NCBI RefSeq assembly: GCF_026625045.1
Contig: NZ_CP113089.1
Location: 1,302,001-1,366,000, forward strand
Length of the DNA stretch: 64,000 nt
Direction: 5' to 3'
Origin: Microcella daejeonensis
GTDB taxonomy: Bacteria; Actinomycetota; Actinomycetes; Actinomycetales; Microbacteriaceae
Shown here one piece after another: positions 19,706 through 28,745 of this stretch (its first letter is position 1; each line of letters begins with the position of its first letter). The notes beneath the pieces were generated by a model. The model was given only the letters and a program-made list of their open reading frames with translations, was not told the DNA's origin and did not search any database. A program made the position numbers and the translations under genes.

Positions 19706-22700
19706 AGCTCAAGCTCGCGCTGCGGCGCCAGGGCGCCCCCGACGTCGACGTCGTCATCACCGCCGATGCGACGGCGACCGTCGCCGACGTCGCCCGCGCG
19801 ATCGCGGCGACCGATCCGCAGTCGGCGCAGTACCAGCGCTTCGCGGGCATGCCCCTCACGCTCGCGGTCGCCCCTCCGGTCGTCGACGAGCTCGTGCCCC
19901 TGCAGCCCGATCTGCTGATCGCCGACGCGCCCCTCGGCAGCGGCTTCCACGCCGCCGTCGCCGCGCACGCCACCGCCGAGCGCTCGCGCACCGCCGCCGC
20001 CGTCATGCGCGTGCTCTCCGGCCCCGATGCGGGGCGCGAGTTCCCGCTCGGCCGCGGCCACAGCGTCATCGGCCGCGATCCCGCGACGGGCGTGACCCTC
20101 GCCGACCCGCTGGTCTCGAAGCGGCACGCGCGCGTCGAGATCGATCAGAGCATCGAGCTCGTCGACCTCAACTCCGCCAACGGCCTCGTCATCGACGGCG
20201 GCCGGGTGCCGCGCCTGACCGTGCAGCCCGGTCAGGTCATCACGATCGGCGACACCGACGTCGCCTTCACGATGCTGCAGGCGGGCGACGCGGGCGAGCA
20301 GGATGCCGTGCTCGAGCGCGGCGGATCCCTCCTGTTCAACCGCTCCCCGCGGGTCGAGATCCGCTACCCCGGAACCGAGTTCCCGCACCCCTCCATCCCC
20401 ACCGAGTCGGATCCGCGCCTGTTCCCGTGGCCGATGATCATCGCGCCCATCCTGCTCGGCCTCACGATCTTCTTCGCGACGGGCCGCCCGCTCGCCCTGC
20501 TCATGGTGGCGATGTCGCCGGTGATGCTGCTCGGCAACTTCCTCGGGCAGAAGCGCCAGCAGGGCATCAAGCTGACCCAGGAGATCGAGACCTTCGAGGA
20601 GCAGATCGAGCGGCTCGAGGACGACCTGGCCGAGCAGACGATCGTCGAGCGCGAGCGCCGGCACGCCGAGGCCCCGCCGACCGCGGTCGTCTACGAGGAC
20701 GCCATGCGCCTCGGCCCGCTGCTGTGGACCCGACGCCCCGAGCACTGGAGCTTCCTCGGCTTGCGCCTCGGCGTCGGTCGCGCCCGCAGCCGCAACTCGA
20801 TCGCGGCGGGCGGCGATGCGAAGGGCATCGTGCAGTACTCGCGGCAGGTTCAGGTGCTGCGCGAGCGGCACGAGTTCATCGACGACGTGCCGCTGGTCGA
20901 GATGCTGCCGAGCTCGGGCGGCCTCGGCATCGCCGGCTCGCGCACGATGGCGGCGGATGCCCTGCGCGGGCTCGGCGTGCAGCTCTTCGGCCTGCACGCG
21001 CCGAACGAGGTCGTCACGGCCGCCATCGTCGATCCGGGCTGGACCAGGGAGCTGGAGTGGCTCAAGTGGCTGCCCCACACGACGACGCCCCGCTCGCCCT
21101 TCGCCGAGCTCGCCCTCGCCGACAGCCCCTCCGCCGGCACCGCGCTGCTCAACGCGCTCGAGGAGATCGTGCTGCAGCGCTCGAGCGGCACCCCGAGCCG
21201 GCGAGGCCCGCTCAAGACGGAGGACACGACGCTCGCGCTCGGCGCGCGCGTCGGGCAGGGCATCCCGCGCGAACTGAGCCTGCCGGGCGAGATGGCGATC
21301 GTGCTCGTCGTCTCGGGCGACGCGCCCGTCGACCGCTCGCGCCTCACGCAGGTGATCGAGCGCGGCGCCGACGTCGGCGTGTACACGATCTTCCTCGCGC
21401 CCACGGTCGAGTCGCTGCCCGCCGCCTGCCGCACCTACGTCGACGTCACCGCCGGCCTCGAGAACGGTCGCGTCGGCTACGTGCGCGCGGGGGAGGCCTA
21501 CGAGCCGGTCGTCGTCGAGGGCGTCTCGAACGCCTACGCCGAGGTCTTCGCCAAGCGCATCGCCCCCGTCGTCGACGTCTCGAGCGTCACCGACGACGCC
21601 ACCGACCTGCCGCGCAGCGTGTCGATGCTCACCCTGCTCGGCAGCGAGCTCGCCGTGCAGCCGGCGGCGGCCGTCGAGCGGTGGCGGCAGAACAGCTCGG
21701 TGCTCGACCGCACGCGCGGCACCCAGCGCCCGCGGCTCAAGCGCGCGGGCACGCTCACGGCCTTCATCGGGCAGGGCAGCCCCGACGCGATGACCCTCGA
21801 CCTGCGCACGCAGGGTCCGCACGCCCTCGTCGGCGGCACGACCGGCTCGGGCAAGAGCGAGTTCCTGCAGGCGTGGGTGCTCGGCATGGCGGCGGAGTAC
21901 AGCCCCGACCGCGTCACCTTCCTCTTCGTCGACTACAAGGGCGGCTCCGCCTTCGCCGACTGCGTCGAGCTGCCGCACTGCGTCGGTCTCGTCACCGACC
22001 TGAGCCCGCACCTCGTGCGCCGCGCGCTCACGAGCCTGCGGGCCGAGCTGCACCACCGCGAGCACCTCTTCAACCGCAAGAAGGCGAAGGATCTGCTCGA
22101 GCTGGAGAAGCGGCAGGACCCGGATACGCCTCCGGCCCTCGTGCTCGTGATCGACGAGTTCGCCGCCCTCGCGGGCGATGTGCCTGAGTTCGTCGACGGG
22201 GTGGTCGACATCGCCCAGCGCGGGCGCTCGCTGGGCATCCACCTCATCATGGCCACGCAGCGGCCCGCCGGCGTCATCAAGGACAATCTGCGGGCGAACA
22301 CCAACCTGCGGGTGGCGCTGCGGATGGCCGACGAGAGCGATTCCAACGACGTCGTCGGCGATCCGGTGGCGGGCACCTTCGATCCGTCGATCCCGGGTCG
22401 CGGCATCGCGAAGACCGGGCCGGGCCGGCTGGTGCCCTTCCAGTCGGGGTACGCCGGCGGCTGGACGAGCGACGAGCCCGAGCAGGCGCAGGTGCGCGTC
22501 GCCGAGCTGCGGTTCGGATCCCTGCTCGTGTGGGAGGGCGAGGGCAGCCCCGAGTCGCTCGAGGAGGACGGCGACCTCGGCCCCAACGACCAGAAGCGCC
22601 TCGTCGCCTCGCTCATCGCGGCCTCGGCGCAGGCGGCCATCCCGGCCCCACGGCGGCCGTGGCTCGACGACCTGCCGGCCACCGTCGACCTGCGCGCCCT

Positions 22701-24189
22701 GCCGCTCGAGGGCGACGCGCGCATCGCGCTCGGCCTCGCCGACATCCCCGAGCGGCAGCTGCAGGCGCCGGTCTTCTTCGAGCCCGACACCGACGGGCAC
22801 ATGCTCGTCTACGGCACCTCCGGCTCGGGCAAGTCGACCGCGCTGCGCTCGATCGCCGTCGCGGCGGGCGCGCGCCCCGAGGCCGGGCGCAGCATCGTCT
22901 ACGGTGCCGACTTCGGCACCGGATCGCTGCGCTCGCTCGAGAGCCTGCCGCACGTCGGCTCGATCGTCGCCGGCGACGACGCCGAGCGCGTGCAGCGCCT
23001 GCTGCGCACCCTGCGGTCGATGCTCGACGACCGCTCCCGGCGCTACTCGGAAGTCAACGCCGCGAGCCTCAGCGAGTACCGGCGCCTGAGCGGGCGCGCC
23101 GATGAGCCGCGCATCATCGTGCTCATCGACGGCTTCGGCACCTTCAAGCAGGAGTGGGAGGCCACCAGCGCCCGGGCCCCGTTCTACGGCATCGTGATGC
23201 GCGCGCTCGGCGAGGGGCGGCCGCTGGGCATCCACATCATCGCCACCGCCGACCGCTACGGAGCCGTGCCGACGGCGGTCAGCGCCAACGTGTCCAAGCG
23301 CATCGTGCTGCGCATGAGCGACGAGAACGCCTACGGGGTGCTCGGCGTTCCGAAGGACGTGCTGAACGAGCGCAGCGCTCCCGGCCGCGCGATCGTCGAC
23401 GGCGTCGAAACCCAGATCGGCTCGATGGGCGGCACCGTCAACGTGGCCGAGCAGTCGACGGCGATGGACGCCTTCGCCGCCGAGCTGAGAGCGCGCGGTG
23501 CGGTGGATGCTCCCGGCATCGGCGCGCTACCCACCGAGCTGAGCCCCGCCGACCTGCCCGACAGCGTGGGCGGGCAGCCCGTCATCGGCATCGCCGATGA
23601 CGAGCTCGGTCCGTTCGGGTTCGAGCCGATCGGCACCTTCGTCGTGGCCGGTCCTCCGCGCAGCGGCAGGACCAGCGCCCTGCGCGCGCTGGTGCGCGCG
23701 GTCGAGCGGGCCGAGCCGGGAACCGAGTTCTTCCACATCGGCGGTCGGCGGGCCGCGCTGCGCGAGGACCGCGCCTGGACGGGCGCGGCCTCGAGCATCG
23801 ACGACGTGCGCGCGCTCGCCAAGCAGCTCGCCCCCATCGTCGCCGAGGAGGGGGCGCAGAACCGCATGGTGATCGTGGTCGAGAACGTCACCGAGTTCGG
23901 CGACACCGATGCCGAGCGCCCGCTCAAGGAGCTGTTCCAGGCCGTCAACCGCAGCGACCACATGCTCATCGGCGAGGGCGACGTCAGTCTCATGGCGGGC
24001 GGCTACGGCCTCATCGGCGAGCTCAAGGCGGGTCGCCGCGGCATCGTGCTGAAGCCCGAGACCTACGACGGCGAGTCGATCTTCAAGGTGCCGTTCCCGC
24101 GGGTGCAGCGCCACGAGTTCCCCGAGGGCCGCGGCATCTTCGTCGAGAACGGCCGCGCGGTGACGGTGCAGTTGCCGCTCGTGCCGTGA
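19702..24189 (+). CDS. FtsK/SpoIIIE-type secretion ATPase, EssC/EccC-like, with FHA domain
   Basis: 1495-residue motor of a type VII-like secretion system. Order: a ubiquitin-like N-terminal segment (residues 1-80, inferred); FHA domain (about 95-190, GRDPATG, SKRHARVE, LNSANG); two TM helices (about 243-280); then three FtsK-type ATPase domains. Domain 1 is canonical (Walker A GTTGSGKS near 711, Walker B VLVIDEFAAL). Domain 2 has GTSGSGKS near 1037 but LIDGF without the catalytic Glu. Domain 3 is degenerate (GPPRSGRTS near 1316; Lys replaced by Arg). Length and FHA resemble Firmicutes EssC more than split actinobacterial EccCa/EccCb. No EccB, EccD, EccE or mycosin gene is nearby. It should recognise WXG100 substrates encoded downstream. 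Confidence 0.93.
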   Translation: MKLKLALRRQGAPDVDVVITADATATVADVARAIAATDPQSAQYQRFAGMPLTLAVAPPVVDELVPLQPDLLIADAPLGSGFHAAVAAHATAERSRTAAAVMRVLSGPDAGREFPLGRGHSVIGRDPATGVTLADPLVSKRHARVEIDQSIELVDLNSANGLVIDGGRVPRLTVQPGQVITIGDTDVAFTMLQAGDAGEQDAVLERGGSLLFNRSPRVEIRYPGTEFPHPSIPTESDPRLFPWPMIIAPILLGLTIFFATGRPLALLMVAMSPVMLLGNFLGQKRQQGIKLTQEIETFEEQIERLEDDLAEQTIVERERRHAEAPPTAVVYEDAMRLGPLLWTRRPEHWSFLGLRLGVGRARSRNSIAAGGDAKGIVQYSRQVQVLRERHEFIDDVPLVEMLPSSGGLGIAGSRTMAADALRGLGVQLFGLHAPNEVVTAAIVDPGWTRELEWLKWLPHTTTPRSPFAELALADSPSAGTALLNALEEIVLQRSSGTPSRRGPLKTEDTTLALGARVGQGIPRELSLPGEMAIVLVVSGDAPVDRSRLTQVIERGADVGVYTIFLAPTVESLPAACRTYVDVTAGLENGRVGYVRAGEAYEPVVVEGVSNAYAEVFAKRIAPVVDVSSVTDDATDLPRSVSMLTLLGSELAVQPAAAVERWRQNSSVLDRTRGTQRPRLKRAGTLTAFIGQGSPDAMTLDLRTQGPHALVGGTTGSGKSEFLQAWVLGMAAEYSPDRVTFLFVDYKGGSAFADCVELPHCVGLVTDLSPHLVRRALTSLRAELHHREHLFNRKKAKDLLELEKRQDPDTPPALVLVIDEFAALAGDVPEFVDGVVDIAQRGRSLGIHLIMATQRPAGVIKDNLRANTNLRVALRMADESDSNDVVGDPVAGTFDPSIPGRGIAKTGPGRLVPFQSGYAGGWTSDEPEQAQVRVAELRFGSLLVWEGEGSPESLEEDGDLGPNDQKRLVASLIAASAQAAIPAPRRPWLDDLPATVDLRALPLEGDARIALGLADIPERQLQAPVFFEPDTDGHMLVYGTSGSGKSTALRSIAVAAGARPEAGRSIVYGADFGTGSLRSLESLPHVGSIVAGDDAERVQRLLRTLRSMLDDRSRRYSEVNAASLSEYRRLSGRADEPRIIVLIDGFGTFKQEWEATSARAPFYGIVMRALGEGRPLGIHIIATADRYGAVPTAVSANVSKRIVLRMSDENAYGVLGVPKDVLNERSAPGRAIVDGVETQIGSMGGTVNVAEQSTAMDAFAAELRARGAVDAPGIGALPTELSPADLPDSVGGQPVIGIADDELGPFGFEPIGTFVVAGPPRSGRTSALRALVRAVERAEPGTEFFHIGGRRAALREDRAWTGAASSIDDVRALAKQLAPIVAEEGAQNRMVIVVENVTEFGDTDAERPLKELFQAVNRSDHMLIGEGDVSLMAGGYGLIGELKAGRRGIVLKPETYDGESIFKVPFPRVQRHEFPEGRGIFVENGRAVTVQLPLVP

Positions 24190-24197
24190 GAGCGGGC

Positions 24198-24243
24198 GTG
24201 GGGAGTCCTCCCCATCGTCCGGTTCCGCGCGAACCCGTAATCT
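24198..24243 (+). promoter_or_regulatory. T7-locus box 3: palindrome plus -10
   Basis: GTGGGGA-GTCC-TCCCCAT (24198-24215), then 22 bp to TAATCT (24238-24243). The palindrome is identical to box 4 at 32483. It drives module A starting with the WXG100-like gene. Confidence 0.72.
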
Positions 24244-24271
24244 GTGACCGATACCTGAGGAAGGGGCAACG

Positions 24272-24565
24272 ATGGCGGCCGATGTCGATCTGAACCTGGA
24301 TGCACTGCGCGAGACCCTGGCGAGCCTGGCCGTCGTGCTCGATGACTTCGCGAGCGTCTCCGACGCCGTCGGCGAGGTGCGCGACGCGGTCGGGAAGCCC
24401 CACGGCCGCGGCGAGCTGCACTCGCGCGTCGGCGACTTCGAGAGCGGGTGGAACGGCAACCGCGAGGTCATCCAGGAGAACCTGCAGGGCGTCTACGACC
24501 ACCTCAACGGCATCATCGAGGGTTTCAGCACGACCGACGCGGCCCTGGTCGCGCCGGCCGGATAA
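24272..24565 (+). CDS. WXG100-like secretion substrate/partner, module A
   Basis: 97 residues, the usual ESAT-6/WXG100 length, predicted as a helical hairpin with the turn at SGWNGNR (residues about 57-63), which supplies the W-x-G-like motif. N-terminal helix DLNLDALRETLASLAVVLDDF, C-terminal helix EVIQENLQGVYDHLNGIIEGF. It is a paralogue of the 32952 protein in module B (shared DFESGW turn and R-x-E/R-L pattern). ATG start with GAGGAAGGGG. It is the first gene after box 3 and the likely export partner of the LXG-like protein 19 bp downstream. Confidence 0.85.
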   Translation: MAADVDLNLDALRETLASLAVVLDDFASVSDAVGEVRDAVGKPHGRGELHSRVGDFESGWNGNREVIQENLQGVYDHLNGIIEGFSTTDAALVAPAG

Positions 24566-24584
24566 CGAGTAAAGGAACGACGTC

Positions 24585-25979
24585 ATGGTCTTCAAGCCGG
24601 AGATCGGGGATGCCTGGCTGCGATCCCCGCACACGCGCCCCTGCCTCACCGTGGAGGGCGACGCGGACGCGATCGAGGCCGCGGGGCAGGCCTTCCTCGC
24701 CGTGGGTTCTGCGATGCGCACTGCGGCGGTCGAGCTCGGCAAGCTGAGCCGCGAGGAGAGCTATCGCGCGCAATCGTTCGACGCCATTCGCGACGAGGCA
24801 GGGCAGGCCGAGAAGGATCTCGAGCAGGCCGCTCTGCGCTACGTCGGCGAGGAGGGCGGGCGCGGCACCGCGCACGCGCTGTGCGATTACGCCGTCGCCC
24901 TGCGCCGCGTGCAGTTCCTCGCCGGTGAGGAGCATGTGGAGAGCATCCGCACCGCTCACGAGGCGGCGCAGCGGCACCGCAGCGCGCTCGCCGCCGCGCA
25001 GAGCGAGGTCGACGGGCTCGGTAGCGACCCGACGGCGGAGGAGCGCACGGCGGCGGAGGCCCGTCTGACCGAGACGGATTCCCTGTCGGACCGTGCGGAG
25101 TCGCTGCTGGATGGCCTCTGGGAGAACTTCGACAGCGCGGTCGGCGACTGGGAGACCTCGTACGACGATGCGGTGTCGGCGATCGGCGATGCGATCGACC
25201 TCTCCGATATCGACGACTCATGGTGGGAGGACGCGCTCGACGTCGTCATCCTGGCGGCGACGATCGTGGGTGCCATCGCCGCGATCGCGGCGATGGTCGT
25301 CGCGGCTCCGTTCGTCGCGATGGCGGCGACCATCGCGACGATCGCGGGTCTGATCGTGCTCATCGCGACCATCGTGATGGCGGTCGGCGGCCGCCGGAAG
25401 GATGGTGTCGATATCGCGTTCGCCGTGATCGGTGTCATCCCGTTCGGCAGGGCCCTCCGCTCGGGGCAAGGCGCTCGGGCCGCCCTGGGTCTCACCACGT
25501 CGTCGAGCAGGACGGCAGCGACCGCCGTGGCGGGCCGCACGGCCATCGTCGACGACCTCGCCCGCTGGCAGGCCCACGGCGCGCGTCACTCGGACGTGCT
25601 GGCCAATGTAGGCAATCGCGCTGCACGTGAGGCGGGCGCGGCGGGCCTCGCCGATGACTTCCTGCGATCCGGGATGCCCGACTGGGCACAGAGGATCGCA
25701 ACCGGTGTCCGGTCCGGCGGTGGGCGGTTCGACATCGATGCCATGAGGATCTCCTCACTGATCGACAACGGGTGGGCGGCAGGAGGGACGGCCGGCCCGC
25801 GCAGCCTGGCGTGGGCCGCGGACAACGCGATGCCGAGCGCGGTCATGCAGGGGGTCAACGCGTGGAACTTCACCATGGGCGGCCTCGACTCCCTGACGAT
25901 GGGCGGTGCCTCGGACTTCATCGGGGACCCGATCCGCGATGTGATCGGGGCGGGACAGGACGCGGTGACCGGTCGATGA
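24585..25979 (+). CDS. LXG-like protein with central hydrophobic hairpin, module A
   Basis: 464 residues, no firm family. Residues about 1-215 are helical and charged, with WDNF/DWETSYDDAV elements typical of WXG/LXG-type export domains. Residues about 220-268 form two strongly hydrophobic helices (VVILAATIVGAIAAIAAMVVAA and IATIAGLIVLIATIVMAVGG). Next comes DIAFAVIGVIPFGRALRSG, a G-V-(I/L)-P-F-G signature also seen in the 33297 protein. The C-terminal 160 residues are Gly/Ala-rich with no recognised toxin domain. It is a candidate type VII substrate or pore-forming component. The stop overlaps the next start (ATGA). Confidence 0.78.
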   Translation: MVFKPEIGDAWLRSPHTRPCLTVEGDADAIEAAGQAFLAVGSAMRTAAVELGKLSREESYRAQSFDAIRDEAGQAEKDLEQAALRYVGEEGGRGTAHALCDYAVALRRVQFLAGEEHVESIRTAHEAAQRHRSALAAAQSEVDGLGSDPTAEERTAAEARLTETDSLSDRAESLLDGLWENFDSAVGDWETSYDDAVSAIGDAIDLSDIDDSWWEDALDVVILAATIVGAIAAIAAMVVAAPFVAMAATIATIAGLIVLIATIVMAVGGRRKDGVDIAFAVIGVIPFGRALRSGQGARAALGLTTSSSRTAATAVAGRTAIVDDLARWQAHGARHSDVLANVGNRAAREAGAAGLADDFLRSGMPDWAQRIATGVRSGGGRFDIDAMRISSLIDNGWAAGGTAGPRSLAWAADNAMPSAVMQGVNAWNFTMGGLDSLTMGGASDFIGDPIRDVIGAGQDAVTGR

Positions 25980-26548
25980 CCGCCGCCGTGCCGTCATCGG
26001 CTCCGACGGGATGGTCGCTCATGGCGCCGCCGGGATGGCGACGCCACCGTGCCGAGGAGTTGATGACGCAGAATCCGTTCGCCGGTTTCGAGCAGCTGGC
26101 GCGCGACGCAGGCCGCGCCGACCTCGTCATCCAGGCCCGAGCCCTGACCGCCGAGCTGAGGTCGTCGATGCGCGAGGGGAGGGTCCTCGAGATCCACCTC
26201 CCGACCACGCTCGAGGCCGTCGAGGCGGCGTCGGCATCGCTGACGATCGCCCGATACCGTACGGAGGAGGGCGTGACGGCGGAATCGGCAGCAGCCCGGA
26301 TCGCGAAGGCGCGACCCGTCGAGCGCGTGGACGATGCTGCAGCGCTGCAGTTCCGTTTCCGCTTCGAATCGACCCGTTACGCGGAGCAGGGCGTCTACGC
26401 CAGCCACACGATGGCGGTCTTCCCGCGTCCGGCTGCGAGCGGAGGACTCTTCGCCACCTTCACCGCACTGCACGACGGATCCGGTGCCGAACCGGTGCTC
26501 GCGCTGGGCGACGTCATGCTCGCGAGTCTCACCTGGAGGACGCCATGA
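25976..26548 (+). CDS. Module A small protein 1
   Basis: 190 residues, no known family; predicted cytosolic alpha/beta protein without signal or TM segment. Contains MAPPGW near the N-terminus, ADLVIQARALTAELRSSM, LEIHLPTT and the C-terminal LALGDVMLASLTWRTP. It is a paralogue of the 34637 protein (same length class, same LPNGW/APPGW opening, same position). ATGA overlap with the LXG-like gene and with the next gene implies strict coupling. A chaperone-like role for the LXG-like protein is possible from position alone. Confidence 0.75.
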   Translation: MTAAVPSSAPTGWSLMAPPGWRRHRAEELMTQNPFAGFEQLARDAGRADLVIQARALTAELRSSMREGRVLEIHLPTTLEAVEAASASLTIARYRTEEGVTAESAAARIAKARPVERVDDAAALQFRFRFESTRYAEQGVYASHTMAVFPRPAASGGLFATFTALHDGSGAEPVLALGDVMLASLTWRTP

Positions 26549-27117
26549 TGCGGGCGCCGATCGACGTTGATCCCGGTCGCTGGATCCGGGTGCCGCTCGA
26601 CTTCGCCGAGGAGCGCTGGACCGACGCCGGGGCCTGGGCATCCTGGGTGGCGCAGGAGGCGGTTCCCGGTGACGCTCGACGGCGGGAGAGCATCCGCGCG
26701 ATCGCCCTGGCGCTCGCCGAGCTCGACTCGCACGGGGCGGTCGTGCGGTACTGGCACTTTCCCGACGACGGCGAGCCAGGCGCGGCGCTCGACGTCAGTC
26801 TGGCCGTCGCCGGCGGCGACGAGCTGCTGCCCGCGGCTCCCGACCGTCTCGTGGTCGAGCCGTTGGAGAGCGCGCTGGAGGTGCCCGGCTTCGATCGGGC
26901 GGCCCGGCGGCGCAGCCTCGTCCCGGTCGGTGACGGCGACATCGCCGACGCGCCGGTGCTCGCTCTCGTGGAATGGGCGGCGGCGGTCGACGGCATCGTG
27001 GTCGGGATGACCGCCGCCGACACCGATCCCTCCCGACTCTCGCGGCTCGTCGCCGACGGCGATGACCTGCTCGCCGGTCTCGACGGGCGAGCCCTCGCAC
27101 GGATGGTGCTGGGGTGA
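26545..27117 (+). CDS. Module A small protein 2
   Basis: 190 residues, unknown family. Central strands VVRYWHFPDDG and ALDVSLAVA, and a C-terminal helix RLVADGDDLLAGLDGRALARMVLG. It is a paralogue of the 35242 protein in module B (both end in a D-x-L-L-A-G-(L/F) helix). The last 32 codons recur as a broken copy at 27898-27996. It begins at ATG overlapping the upstream stop, and its TGA overlaps the GTG of array copy 1. Confidence 0.75.
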   Translation: MMRAPIDVDPGRWIRVPLDFAEERWTDAGAWASWVAQEAVPGDARRRESIRAIALALAELDSHGAVVRYWHFPDDGEPGAALDVSLAVAGGDELLPAAPDRLVVEPLESALEVPGFDRAARRRSLVPVGDGDIADAPVLALVEWAAAVDGIVVGMTAADTDPSRLSRLVADGDDLLAGLDGRALARMVLG

Positions 27118-27869
27118 GCGAGATCGAGCTCGCTCGCGTCCGCGACCAGATCTCGCATCTCCCCTCGAGTCTTCGCGGTCCCACGGCCGTCGATGCGGGC
27201 CGGGGGATCGCCGCCGAGGCCGTACTGCAGGCGCCCGCCGCGGGAGAGGACTATCCGAGCACGCACGATCTCTCCTCCGTTTCCGGACGCTGGATCGTGT
27301 TCGGCTCCGTGCAGCTCGTCGCGGCGATCCTGGCGGGCGCATCGCACTTCGGTGCGCGAGGCGGGAGGCTCGAACCGGAGATCGCGGCGAACATCGCCGT
27401 CGGCGGCACCCTCGTGTCCGTACTCTTCGGCATGCTCGCGCTCCGGATCGGAGCATCGATGCCGATGGTCCTGCGCTCCGCGCGACGCACTCCGATCATC
27501 GTCGCGCTCGTCCTCCTGCCCATCGGCTTCACGCTCGGCCTGGTCCGCCTCCTGACGGGGGAGGCGTACGAGGATGTTCCGCTGATCATCGCGGCGGTCG
27601 TGCAAGCAGTCGGGTTCATCGCCCTTCTCGTGATCCTGCGTCGAACGCCGGGAGCGGTCGAGCTGCGGGCGCGAGCCGGCCTCTCCGATGCGGAGTGCGC
27701 GGAACTCCGGGGCCGTGACCCGGAGCTCGCTCAGCGGATGAAAGACGCCGAGATCCAGGCTCTGCTCGCCCTAACGGCGCTCGGTCAGGTCGACCCGCAG
27801 CTCGCGGAGCGGGAGAGCGCGCGGATCGACGAGCGCTGGGGCGTCGGGCTCGTCGACGGTGGTTCGTGA
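27114..27869 (+). CDS. Array four-TM protein, copy 1 of 7
   Basis: 251 residues, family not recognised. N-terminal amphipathic part (ELARVRDQISHLPSSLRGP, residues 5-23), four TM helices (about 60-79, 91-111, 126-147, 156-176), then a cytosolic tail with SDAECAELR and the array signature QRMKDAEIQALLALTALGQV (207-226) followed by ERESARIDERWGVGLVDG. The loop after TM1 is Gly/Arg-rich (FGARGGRLEPE). This copy is closest to copy 7. GTGA overlap with small protein 2. Signal peptide and catalytic motifs are absent; it is probably structural or accessory to the secretion ATPase. Confidence 0.85.
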   Translation: MSEIELARVRDQISHLPSSLRGPTAVDAGRGIAAEAVLQAPAAGEDYPSTHDLSSVSGRWIVFGSVQLVAAILAGASHFGARGGRLEPEIAANIAVGGTLVSVLFGMLALRIGASMPMVLRSARRTPIIVALVLLPIGFTLGLVRLLTGEAYEDVPLIIAAVVQAVGFIALLVILRRTPGAVELRARAGLSDAECAELRGRDPELAQRMKDAEIQALLALTALGQVDPQLAERESARIDERWGVGLVDGGS

Positions 27870-27897
27870 GAGCCGCCGACTCGGGGAGCCGAGGGGA

Positions 27898-27996
27898 GAT
27901 GACACCCCGGCGCGACTCCACAGCCTCATCGTCGACGGGGATGCGCTTCTGGCGGGGCTCGACGGCCGAGCGCTCGCCCGCATGGTGCGCGGATGA
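27898..27996 (+). pseudogene. Remnant 3' end of a small-protein-2 paralogue
   Basis: About 32 codons in one frame read DDTPARLHSLIVDGDALLAG then LDGRALARMVRG and stop, matching the end of the 26545 protein (RLVADGDDLLAGLDGRALARMVLG). The frame has no start or upstream coding part, and its TGA overlaps the ATG of array copy 2 exactly as the intact gene overlaps copy 1. This shows that a unit of small protein 2 plus four-TM gene was once duplicated and the first half lost. Confidence 0.85.
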
Positions 27997-28745
27997 GCGA
28001 CGCTGATCTGGCGCGCGTGCGCGAGCAGGTCGCCCAGCTGCCCCCTCGCCTCCGCGGCCCTGCGGCGGTCGCTGCGGGGCGCGGCATCGCCGCCGACACG
28101 GTCATCCGGAACGAAGCGCCGCGGGGGACCGTGAGCGATGGGGACCTGTCCGGCGTTCCCGCGCGGTGGATCGTGTTCGCCGCTCTCCAGGTGCTCGCGG
28201 CGATCCTCGCGGGCGCATCGCACCTGGGCGGCCGTGGCGGGCGCCTCGACCCCGAGCCCGCGGCGAACACCGCGCTGATCGCTACCGTGGCCACGGTCGC
28301 GCTCGGAGCGCTCGCCCTTCGACTCGGGCCGTCGATGCCGATGGTGCTGCGGTCGGCTCGGCGCACGCCCCTTCTCGTCGCCCTCGTGCTCCTGCCGATC
28401 GGTCTCGTGCTCGGACTCGTCCGGCTCGCGCGCGGTGAGGCGTTCGACGACGGAGCCATGATCCGAGCCGCTGTCGTGCAGGTTCTCGGCATCGTGGCGC
28501 TCGTCGTCATCCTGCGTCGAACCCCCGGGCAGGCTGCCGCGCGCGCGGGCGCCGCGCTCTCCGACGGTGAATGCTCGGCGCTCCGCCGTCACGACCCGGC
28601 CACCGCCCAGCGGATGAAGGACGCCGAGATCCAGGCGCTGCTGGCGCTCACAGCGCTCGGCCAGGTCGACCCGCAGCTCGCCGAGCGGGAGAGCGCGCGC
28701 ATCGACGAGCGCTGGGGCGTTGGTCTCGTCGACGGGGCGTCGTGA
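27993..28745 (+). CDS. Array four-TM protein, copy 2 of 7
   Basis: 250 residues, same plan as copy 1: MSDADLARVREQVAQLPPRLRG, TM1 RWIVFAALQVLAAILAGASHL, TM2 to TM4 with SMPMVLRSARRTP between 2 and 3 (shared with copies 1 and 7), and the tail ending QVDPQLAERESARIDERWGV. The variable segment before TM1 differs (RNEAPRGTVSDGDLSGVP). ATG overlaps the stop of the pseudogene scrap; the stop overlaps copy 3 (GTGA). Confidence 0.85.
   Translation: MSDADLARVREQVAQLPPRLRGPAAVAAGRGIAADTVIRNEAPRGTVSDGDLSGVPARWIVFAALQVLAAILAGASHLGGRGGRLDPEPAANTALIATVATVALGALALRLGPSMPMVLRSARRTPLLVALVLLPIGLVLGLVRLARGEAFDDGAMIRAAVVQVLGIVALVVILRRTPGQAAARAGAALSDGECSALRRHDPATAQRMKDAEIQALLALTALGQVDPQLAERESARIDERWGVGLVDGAS

Noticed and set aside
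18769..23235. 1488-codon minus-strand frame across the RDD-FHA and EssC-like genes
   Set aside because: Antisense shadow of two motif-bearing genes; no fold pattern.
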